A stretch of DNA of 6,914 nt. Source: Treponema sp. UBA1240 (GTDB taxonomy: Bacteria > Spirochaetota > Spirochaetia > Treponematales > Treponemataceae). This document shows, one piece after another, positions 1-5,706 of this stretch. The position numbers and the translations under genes were made by a program. The first letter of the stretch is position 1, and each line of letters begins with the position of its first letter. The DNA lies in the NCBI GenBank assembly GCA_002308875.1, contig DBWK01000052.1, positions 1 through 6,914 on the forward strand, read 5' to 3'. The notes beneath the pieces are model-generated. The model had not been told where the DNA came from and ran no database searches. It saw only the letters and a program-made list of their open reading frames with translations.

Positions 1-415
1 CCATTGCAGTGTCAAATACCGGTTCAATCAGCTTCCAGTACGAGTCAACGTCAAATTCTTTCTGCGCATTGAGAACACCTTCCTGCGAAACAATCAGGCT
101 TAATGGTATCTTTTCAGTATATCCCAGAGTCTGTGAAACTTTTTCAATCTCCGCATAATATTCTTTTGCGGCTTCCACATCGGCACTGACTGTTACCGGC
201 ATATTCTTTTCGCGAAGTTTTACGGCAACTTCCACCTTGCCGCGGCAAATATTTTTTGAAACCTTTTCACGCAGGGGCATTTCAAGTCTGCTTAAAAAAG
301 ACGGAATAATAACAGACAAATCCAGATATTTGGAATTATATGACTTTATCTCCACCGAAAGGTTTATATCGTCCTTGTTAAGTTCCTCATATGCATAACC
401 AGTCATGCTGTTCAT
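1..415 (-). CDS. yicC: YicC/YloC-family endoribonuclease, N-terminal part (gene continues past the left edge)
   Basis: About 138 codons are visible, beginning MNSMTGYAYEELN. The protein shows the hallmarks of the YicC N-terminal domain: an opening MTGY at residues 4-7, then VEIKSYNSKYLDL, then an RLEMPLREKVSKNICRGKVEV stretch (about residues 43-63) that matches the family's conserved LE..(I/L)RE.(I/V)SK...RGKVEV block. Family members are about 290 residues long, so roughly the second half, which holds the conserved C-terminal domain, lies outside the window. YicC proteins are known as endoribonucleases; that is family knowledge and cannot be checked in this fragment. The start at 415 is preferred over the ATG at 406 because it forms an ATGA overlap with the murC stop and has an AAGGA Shine-Dalgarno eight bases upstream (424-428). 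It is probably translated from murC mRNA by termination-reinitiation. The family assignment is firm; the exact function is less so. Confidence 0.88.
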   Translation of the reverse strand, partial: MNSMTGYAYEELNKDDINLSVEIKSYNSKYLDLSVIIPSFLSRLEMPLREKVSKNICRGKVEVAVKLREKNMPVTVSADVEAAKEYYAEIEKVSQTLGYTEKIPLSLIVSQEGVLNAQKEFDVDSYWKLIEPVFDTAM

Positions 416-1857
416 AGTTTTTTTCCTTTTTCAATAAAAGCTTTTCCAAGTTTCCAGTTATCGCCGGCACCCATTGTAATAAAAAGGTCTCCGTCTTTAA
501 GAGTACTTCTTACGTAATCTTCCGCATCCATTACTTCTTCAAAATAATGCACATTACTGTGATATTCCTTTGTTTTTTCATACAAGGCTCTGCCTGTTAC
601 GGTACCGTCGTATTTTTCACGGGCGGAAGGATAAATCTTGTGGAGAATTACTTCATCGGCAGCATCAAATGCACGGGCAAAATCATCAAACAGGGCTGCA
701 GTTCTAGTGTATGTGTGCGACATAAAGTCGACAACAAGCCTGCGCGAAGGATAAAACGCCTTTAAGCCCTGTAGAGTAGTTTTTATTGCGGTTGGATGAT
801 GAGCGTAATCGTCCATTACAAGAACATCACCAACTTTGCCTACAATTTCGCTGCGGCGTTTTGCTCCGCAAAAATTACTTATTCCCTTGCGTATTTTTTC
901 TATATTGTCTGCGGAAACCGGCAAATTTTCCTGTTTTAGCAGTTCTACCGCAAGTGCAATAGCTGCTGTACAGTTGCGTACAATGTGTTTTCCGGGCATT
1001 CGTGTATAAAACTCAACGTCAAAGCCTTTGAGCGTAAAGTACTGTTTTTCGTCCTTAACACTGCCAAACGTTATGTTAAAATCGCCCTTTGCGGAATCAC
1101 CGTAAGGAATAAGCGTAATATCAGGTCTTTGTTGCTTTATAATACCGACTGTTTCAGCAGCACCCGAATCATCAGCGCAGTAAATAAGCTTTCCTGTGTC
1201 TTTGGGAAGCTTCAGCGCATAATCAACAAATGCGTTCTGTATGTCTTTAAAAGTTGGATAATAATCTTCATGGTCGCTCTCAACACTTGTAAGAATAATT
1301 ATCTGCGGACAAAACGCCATAAAATGCCGCTGATATTCGCAGGTTTCGGCGATAAAATACTTGTGTCCTCTTGTAATTGTACAAGTATCACCAAAGCTGC
1401 CTATTACGCTGCCTGCCAGTGCCTGAAAAGGCAGCCCCAGCTCATTAAGAACTGTACCACTAATACCTGTTGTAGTTGTTTTGCCATGAACACCACAGAT
1501 TCCGCAGCTGAAAGATGTTTCGGAAATTGCACCCAAAGCTTCGGAATAAAGCATAAGCGGTATGTGCTTTTTTTCAGCCGCGGCGAGTTCGGGGTTTGTC
1601 TCTTTTTTGTATGCCGCCGAATAAATGACAAGTTTTGTATCATCGGTTACGTTTTTTTCATCAAACGTTGTATAAGGTACTATATGTAATTTTGAAAGGA
1701 TTTCATCGGTATAAAAATGTTCGGGAACATCGCTGCCTGTTATAACGGCACCTCGGAAATGCATTATTTCCACAAGGGCAGCCATGCCGGTTCCTTTTAT
1801 TCCTACAAAATGAATGTGAAATCCGGTAAGATTATTCTTTAAGAAATTATCCGCCAT
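412..1857 (-). CDS. murC: UDP-N-acetylmuramate--L-alanine ligase (MurC)
   Basis: This 481-residue cytoplasmic Mur ligase adds L-alanine to UDP-MurNAc using ATP, the first amino acid of the peptidoglycan stem peptide. All three domains are visible. The N-terminal nucleotide-substrate domain has HFVGIKGTGMA (16-26) and TGSD (40-43). The central ATPase has the P-loop GVHGKTTTT (122-130), an acidic loop AETCEY (170-175) followed by SVESDHEDYYP (191-201), and PGKHIVRN (288-295). F329, G331 and RR334-335 precede the C-terminal domain, which holds DDYAHHPT (349-356), SHTYTRT and a final MGAGDNWKLG. The substrate loop reads ETCEYQ where the E. coli type has EADESD; similar ACEY/TCEY loops are, from memory, usual in clostridial and spirochaetal MurC. 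The Mpl ligase is the main alternative, but the overall motif set and length favour MurC. The ATG at 1857 is forced, since an in-frame TAA lies four codons upstream. No Shine-Dalgarno is present; a strong promoter sits immediately upstream. Confidence 0.93.
   Translation of the reverse strand: MADNFLKNNLTGFHIHFVGIKGTGMAALVEIMHFRGAVITGSDVPEHFYTDEILSKLHIVPYTTFDEKNVTDDTKLVIYSAAYKKETNPELAAAEKKHIPLMLYSEALGAISETSFSCGICGVHGKTTTTGISGTVLNELGLPFQALAGSVIGSFGDTCTITRGHKYFIAETCEYQRHFMAFCPQIIILTSVESDHEDYYPTFKDIQNAFVDYALKLPKDTGKLIYCADDSGAAETVGIIKQQRPDITLIPYGDSAKGDFNITFGSVKDEKQYFTLKGFDVEFYTRMPGKHIVRNCTAAIALAVELLKQENLPVSADNIEKIRKGISNFCGAKRRSEIVGKVGDVLVMDDYAHHPTAIKTTLQGLKAFYPSRRLVVDFMSHTYTRTAALFDDFARAFDAADEVILHKIYPSAREKYDGTVTGRALYEKTKEYHSNVHYFEEVMDAEDYVRSTLKDGDLFITMGAGDNWKLGKAFIEKGKKL
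424..428 (-). promoter_or_regulatory. Shine-Dalgarno of yicC
   Basis: AAGGA on the minus strand with an eight-base spacer (AAAAAACT) to the ATG at 415. It lies inside the last codons of murC. It is the clearest ribosome binding site in the window and contrasts with murC, the glycosyltransferase and the helicase, which have none. Confidence 0.7.
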
Positions 1858-1863
1858 ACAATA

Positions 1864-1892
1864 ATTTTAGCCACAGTATGATTATTTTTCAA
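1864..1892 (-). promoter_or_regulatory. Sigma-70-type promoter of murC
   Basis: On the minus strand TTGAAA (1892-1887) is followed by exactly 17 bases and then TAAAAT (1869-1864), five of six matches to each consensus box with the ideal spacer. It lies in the 41-base gap between the glycosyltransferase stop and murC. Only six bases separate the -10 box from the ATG at 1857, so the predicted first transcribed base is the A of the start codon. That would give a leaderless murC-yicC message independent of the upstream gene. Inferred from sequence only. Confidence 0.72.
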
Positions 1893-1898
1893 TAGCGG

Positions 1899-2999
1899 TC
1901 ATTTTTGAGCCGCAACGTTTTTTATAAGTTCCATGGTTCTTTCCGCGGTTTTTACCCAGGAAAAGTGTTTTACCCGCTCTGTTCCGCTGTCAATCAATTT
2001 TTTACGCAGGTTTTCGTCCGTCAACACCTGTTCTATTACAGCTGCCGTTTGTTCAGTATTATCCGCGTCAAAGAATGCGGCGGCGTTTCCAGCTATTTCA
2101 GGCAGAGCACCGGCTTTTGCGCACATAACCGGAACACCGCATGCCATTGCCTCCAAAACAGGAAGTCCAAAACCTTCAACAACGGACGGCATTATGCACG
2201 CGTCGGAACAGGCATACAGTTTGGGCAGGTTTTGATGCGGAAAATATCCGGTAAGGATTATGTCTGAACTGTACGGAGACTCCAAAACAGCTTTCTGCAC
2301 AATGTCAGCACTGATACTCTCAGAACCTGCAAGAACTAGCTTACATGCAAGACCGGTTTTTTGACGGAACAAATTATAGGCTTTAATAAGCTCCACATGC
2401 TTTTTTTCCGGATGACGGATACTCGAAGGATAAATTATGTACGGACGCTTTATTGCAAAAGGCTGTATGAGAACAACATCGCCGTTATAATTCTGCCGCG
2501 GAAAGAACAAATTTTGATCTACACCGTCGTGAATAACTTCAACCTTTGATGAATCTATTCCCAATGAAACTATCTCTTTTTTTATATACTGGCTTGCGGC
2601 AATTATGGCGGCGGCTTTTTTAAGACAGTGCTTTACACGGTGTTTGGAGCTTTTTTCTATTAAATCATTTACTACAAGAACAGCCGGTACTTTTTTTACA
2701 ACTGGCAGAAAACTCATTGAAGCGGGAAAAAGAACCACGTCGTATTTTCTTTTTCGGATGAATTTTCTAAGTGAAAAAAAGTGCCACAATTTTTCAGCAA
2801 AAAGACTGTCATAAACCGGAAGTCCAACAAAAGAATCCGTGTTTTTTCCTGAATCGTAAAGATACCGGTCGGTTTCCAAGCCAAAAAGTTCTATTTCACA
2901 ATCCTTTACAGGTGAAACGTTTTTTAATAGCGAAACTAAATATGAGCCTGAACCGGATCGTCCATGGTTGCAACCAAATGTATCAATACCAATCAGCAT
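1899..2999 (-). CDS. GT4-type glycosyltransferase (group 1 family)
   Basis: A retaining GT-B glycosyltransferase of about 366 residues that transfers a sugar from a nucleotide-sugar donor to a glycan or lipid-linked acceptor; donor and acceptor cannot be read from sequence. It opens MLIGIDTFGC with a glycine/serine-rich acceptor-side loop (GRSGSGSYL, about residues 13-22). A mid-protein VIHDGVDQNLF (about 155-165) marks the domain boundary typical of mannosyltransferase-like GT4 enzymes. PSSIRHPEKKH opens the donor domain. The EX7E motif is EGFGLPVLE (275-283), followed by MACGVPV and an ALPEIAG segment, as expected for the family. There is no signal peptide or membrane span. The reading frame also has an ATG at 3008 (369 residues), but that codon overlaps the -10 box, so 2999 is preferred. 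It is the first gene of a minus-strand run with murC and yicC, which fits a role in cell-envelope glycans without proving it. Confidence 0.85.
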   Translation of the reverse strand: MLIGIDTFGCNHGRSGSGSYLVSLLKNVSPVKDCEIELFGLETDRYLYDSGKNTDSFVGLPVYDSLFAEKLWHFFSLRKFIRKRKYDVVLFPASMSFLPVVKKVPAVLVVNDLIEKSSKHRVKHCLKKAAAIIAASQYIKKEIVSLGIDSSKVEVIHDGVDQNLFFPRQNYNGDVVLIQPFAIKRPYIIYPSSIRHPEKKHVELIKAYNLFRQKTGLACKLVLAGSESISADIVQKAVLESPYSSDIILTGYFPHQNLPKLYACSDACIMPSVVEGFGLPVLEAMACGVPVMCAKAGALPEIAGNAAAFFDADNTEQTAAVIEQVLTDENLRKKLIDSGTERVKHFSWVKTAERTMELIKNVAAQK

Positions 3000-3006
3000 A
3001 AATATC

Positions 3007-3015
3007 ATTATAGCA
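3007..3015 (-). promoter_or_regulatory. Extended -10 promoter of the glycosyltransferase gene
   Basis: The minus strand reads TGCTATAAT, a perfect -10 hexamer (3012-3007) with the TG extension. Seven bases (GATATTT) separate it from the ATG at 2999, so transcription should begin at or next to that codon. The -35 position (TAGCAC, 3035-3030) is poor, as is common for extended -10 promoters. The hexamer overlaps the alternative ATG at 3008, which would then be absent from the message. Confidence 0.6.
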
Positions 3016-3037
3016 CATTAAAGGCTTTTGTGCTATA
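3009..3037. repeat. Inverted repeat spanning the divergent promoters
   Basis: TATAGCACA (3009-3017) and TGTGCTATA (3029-3037) are perfect nine-base inverted arms around an 11-base centre, TTAAAGGCTTT. Each arm supplies the TGCTATA core of one of the two outward-facing promoters. The centre has its own small symmetry, AAA and TTT flanking GGC. It could be a shared operator, or simply two similar promoters placed back to back. Confidence 0.75.
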
Positions 3038-3039
3038 GT
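3031..3039 (+). promoter_or_regulatory. Extended -10 promoter of the helicase gene
   Basis: TGCTATAGT combines the TG extension with TATAGT (3034-3039), five of six matches. Six bases (CAGAAC) separate it from the ATG at 3046, placing the expected transcription start on the A of the start codon. The -35 position (3011-3016, TAGCAC) is weak and is identical to that of the divergent promoter. No Shine-Dalgarno lies before the ATG. Confidence 0.58.
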
Positions 3040-3045
3040 CAGAAC

Positions 3046-4242
3046 ATGGACACTTTTGATGCACTGCCGGTCGCCGGTATTCTGACCAATACTCTTAAAG
3101 AAAAAAACATTACAAAGCCCACTCCTGTTCAGGAAGTACTCATTCCCGAAATTTACGAAGGCAAAAACATAATTTTTCAGTCCGAGACAGGTACGGGAAA
3201 GACTTTTGCATTTCTGCTCCCGCTAATTACAAAAATAATTGAAGAACATGAAACTCTGCTCGCACAAAAAGTGCAGCCCTCACCTCAGCCGCGCATTCTG
3301 ATAATAGCTCCTACACATGAACTTTGTTCGCAGATAAAATCACAGGCCGAAATACTTTGCGAACCTTTAAAAAACACAGAATACAAAATAAAACCGGCAC
3401 TTTTTATCGGCGGTTCGTCCATAACACGGCAGATTGAATTATTAAAAACAAAGCCGCTTATTCTTATTGGCGGTCCTGCGCGTATTCTGGAGTTGATTCA
3501 CCTTAAAAAGCTTAAAACCGACAAGCTTACAGCCATTGTGCTTGACGAAGTCGACCGCCTGTTTTCACCGGAACTGCGCGATATAACAACGGAACTGCTA
3601 CATTCGGTACCAGAAGCAATTCAGGTAGCCGCTTGTTCCGCCACAATAAAAGACACACATGCCGCCATTCTTGAGAAAGAAACCGGAAAAACGTTTATAA
3701 CACAAATAATGCCGCCGGAAAACGTTCTTGCCGGTAACATAAAACACTGGGCGTTTCATGCGGAAAAACGAGATAAAATAGATTTACTGCGGAGTATCCT
3801 TAATGCGGAAAAACCGGCAAAAGCCATGGTTTTTTCAGCGGAAACAGGGCAGATTGCCAATATTGTTTCAAAGCTTCAGTACAAAAAGATAAACTGCGCC
3901 GGTCTGCACGCCAAAACAGACAAGGCTGCAAGAAAAAAGGCAATTGATGATTTTCGCTCCGGTAAATGCCCTATCCTTGTAACGAGTGATTTAGCTGCAC
4001 GCGGTTTGGATATTCAGGGAATTACTCACATCATTCAGATGGATGTGCCTGACAAAGGAAACAAAGATTTTTTTATACACCGCGCCGGACGAACGGCAAG
4101 AGCCGGAAACGAAGGTATAAACATAATCATCGGTGACGAATACGAATTGCGCGCACTTTCACGAATGGAAAAAAAGCTCGGAATAACGATTGTTCCCAAA
4201 CAGATGTACGGCGGAAAGATAACGGAACCTAAAGTTTTTTAA
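3046..4242 (+). CDS. DEAD-box-family ATP-dependent RNA helicase (DEVD variant)
   Basis: A 398-residue protein consisting of the two RecA-like helicase domains with almost no extension, so little suggests a specific RNA target. Motifs in order: Q motif with F4 and KPTPVQE (24-30); motif I SETGTGKT (46-53); Ia PTHEL (89-93); GG (122-123); Ib GGPAR (142-146); motif II DEVD (167-170) in place of DEAD; motif III SAT (198-200); MVFSAE (261-266) at the motif IV position; motif V ARGLDIQG (318-325); motif VI HRAGRTARAG (345-354). All residues needed for ATP binding and hydrolysis appear present. Such enzymes remodel structured RNA in ribosome assembly, mRNA decay or cold adaptation; which applies is unknown. 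The frame is open back to a TTG at 3028, but that codon lies upstream of the -10 box and adds only CYSQN, so the ATG at 3046 is chosen. It is transcribed divergently from the glycosyltransferase, and its 3' end overlaps convergent nnr. Confidence 0.92.
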   Translation: MDTFDALPVAGILTNTLKEKNITKPTPVQEVLIPEIYEGKNIIFQSETGTGKTFAFLLPLITKIIEEHETLLAQKVQPSPQPRILIIAPTHELCSQIKSQAEILCEPLKNTEYKIKPALFIGGSSITRQIELLKTKPLILIGGPARILELIHLKKLKTDKLTAIVLDEVDRLFSPELRDITTELLHSVPEAIQVAACSATIKDTHAAILEKETGKTFITQIMPPENVLAGNIKHWAFHAEKRDKIDLLRSILNAEKPAKAMVFSAETGQIANIVSKLQYKKINCAGLHAKTDKAARKKAIDDFRSGKCPILVTSDLAARGLDIQGITHIIQMDVPDKGNKDFFIHRAGRTARAGNEGINIIIGDEYELRALSRMEKKLGITIVPKQMYGGKITEPKVF

Positions 4243-5695
4243 CACATTCAATCAGCTCAAACGGCGTCATGGCGTAGTCACATTCAACCTTGCACGAAGC
4301 AAGCGCGTGCGCCAGACTCGCACTCTGAGCCGCTTTCAGCGCATCGTACCCCTGTGCAAGCAAAGCGCCGACAAGCCCTGAGAGAACGTCGCCGGATCCA
4401 CCCTTTGCAAGGCAAGGCCTTCCCCACGGATTAAGATACGCAACAGGTGCTCCGTCATTAAACGCCGCAATAACAGGAACAGCACCTTTCAAAATCAAAA
4501 CAGAATCAGGGTATTTGTCACAAAACTCTCCAGCAAGTCCGATACGGTTTTGCTGTACCTGCTCTACGGTGTATTTACCTAAACCGCATATTTCAAGCAC
4601 ATCTGCAAATTCTTTGGGGTGCGGAGTTAATACGGTATTTGCAGGATTTTTCCGTGCTAAAAGCAGTTCAGGCAGTTTTGCGCTGTGACACAAATCAGCG
4701 TCTATCACACACGGAACATTAGGATTTGCACACAAATACGAAATCGCTGTGTCACAAAAAGTACCCAGCCCCATTCCTGCCGCAACCGCAGAAATCTTTG
4801 AAGGTACGGTATTTGAACACAGAATGTCTTCCGGAACTGCAAAACCGCCATTGTCTGCGTTATCCACAATCGTAACAAGCCCTGTACCGAACGCAAAAGC
4901 CGCTTTTGAAGCTATAACGGCGGCACCTCGTTTTTCACCGCCAAAAACCGCAAGATGACCGAAAGTTCCCTTATTAACATTATTCTTTTCTCTGTGCGGC
5001 AGGTGCAAATCGGCTTTTTCCAGCAAATATGCTTCAGGTTGCACTGCAGAATCTGAAAGTTCAAAGCAGTCCCGGCTTATACCCAAATCGGCGCATACAA
5101 CAGTACCTGCAGAATCCTTGCCGTTTTCGCAAAATAGCTGCGTTTTAAGGGCACCCATCGTAACAGTTTTGTCAGCGATAAAAAAAGTATCACTTTCAGC
5201 AGACAAGCCGCTCGGAACATCGCATGCGACTTTAAAAGCTTGTATTTCGTTCAGTCTTTTAATGAGGTTTTCGGCATCCTGCGTCAGTTTTCCTGACAAA
5301 CCGCTGCCGAGGAAGCAGTCCACCAAAACATCAGGATTAGTGTTTTCAAGAGTATTTACGAACGATACACCGGTTTTTACGGCAGTTTCTTTTTGAAAAA
5401 CCGCAATTTCTGTTTTGGGAGGTTTGGGCGCAAAAATGCAAACGTTAATTTTTCTACCGTCAGAAAGTGTTTTGCCACAAAGCCTTCTTGCAAGTGCATA
5501 ACCATCTCCGCCGTTGTTTCCTGTTCCGGTAACGATAAGCACAACAGGCTTTGGAGTGGAACAACCGGCGAGGAAGTCAAGAACTTCTTTTTCCAATGCG
5601 GAAGCGGCGTTTTCCATCATCACCTCTTCCGTTATGGAATACTTTTTACGTGCGGCTGCATCCAAAGTTCTGGTATCAGCAAATACTTTCTGCAT
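4229..5695 (-). CDS. nnr: Bifunctional NAD(P)H-hydrate epimerase / ADP- or ATP-dependent NAD(P)H-hydrate dehydratase
   Basis: A 488-residue two-domain fusion close to the family's usual length (E. coli Nnr is about 515). The N-terminal YjeF-type epimerase domain (about 1-215) has MMENAA (26-31), the phosphate-binding loop GTGNNGGDGY (57-66), VDCFLGSGLSG (125-135) and DVPSGLS (159-165). The C-terminal ribokinase-like dehydratase domain (about 235-488) starts NKGTFGHLAVFGG (241-253) and shows VIDADL (330-335), LTPHPKEF (356-363), LKGA (402-405) and the catalytic GGSGDVLSG (432-440), with D436 as the expected general base. Together the domains interconvert the R and S forms of hydrated NAD(P)H and dehydrate them back to NAD(P)H, a cytoplasmic metabolite-repair task. 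The start lies 11 bases after the sppA stop, so the two are probably one transcript; no clear Shine-Dalgarno is seen (only AAAGAAA). The last 14 bases overlap the convergent helicase gene. Confidence 0.94.
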   Translation of the reverse strand: MQKVFADTRTLDAAARKKYSITEEVMMENAASALEKEVLDFLAGCSTPKPVVLIVTGTGNNGGDGYALARRLCGKTLSDGRKINVCIFAPKPPKTEIAVFQKETAVKTGVSFVNTLENTNPDVLVDCFLGSGLSGKLTQDAENLIKRLNEIQAFKVACDVPSGLSAESDTFFIADKTVTMGALKTQLFCENGKDSAGTVVCADLGISRDCFELSDSAVQPEAYLLEKADLHLPHREKNNVNKGTFGHLAVFGGEKRGAAVIASKAAFAFGTGLVTIVDNADNGGFAVPEDILCSNTVPSKISAVAAGMGLGTFCDTAISYLCANPNVPCVIDADLCHSAKLPELLLARKNPANTVLTPHPKEFADVLEICGLGKYTVEQVQQNRIGLAGEFCDKYPDSVLILKGAVPVIAAFNDGAPVAYLNPWGRPCLAKGGSGDVLSGLVGALLAQGYDALKAAQSASLAHALASCKVECDYAMTPFELIECVKKL

Positions 5696-5706
5696 AAGGT
5701 TTCTTT

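Noticed and set aside
547..1689. Plus-strand open frames of up to 234 codons opposite murC.
   Set aside because: They are antisense shadows with low-complexity, cysteine-rich translations and no recognisable domain or ribosome binding site; the minus strand encodes a complete MurC.
1858..1898. A terminator for the glycosyltransferase in the gap before murC.
   Set aside because: No inverted repeat with a following T-run could be found; the gap is fully accounted for by a -35/-10 promoter.
1905..2814. Plus-strand open frames opposite the glycosyltransferase.
   Set aside because: No domain-like content and no initiation signals; the opposite strand carries an intact GT4 protein.
4684..4756. 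TGTGACACA (4684-4692) and its exact reverse complement TGTGTCACA (4748-4756), both within longer CGCTGTG-CACAAA contexts; looks like a paired CRP-like site.
   Set aside because: Both copies lie deep inside the conserved C-terminal domain of nnr, encode CHSAK and CDTAI segments, and are 55 bases apart with no promoter nearby. Chance is the simpler explanation.
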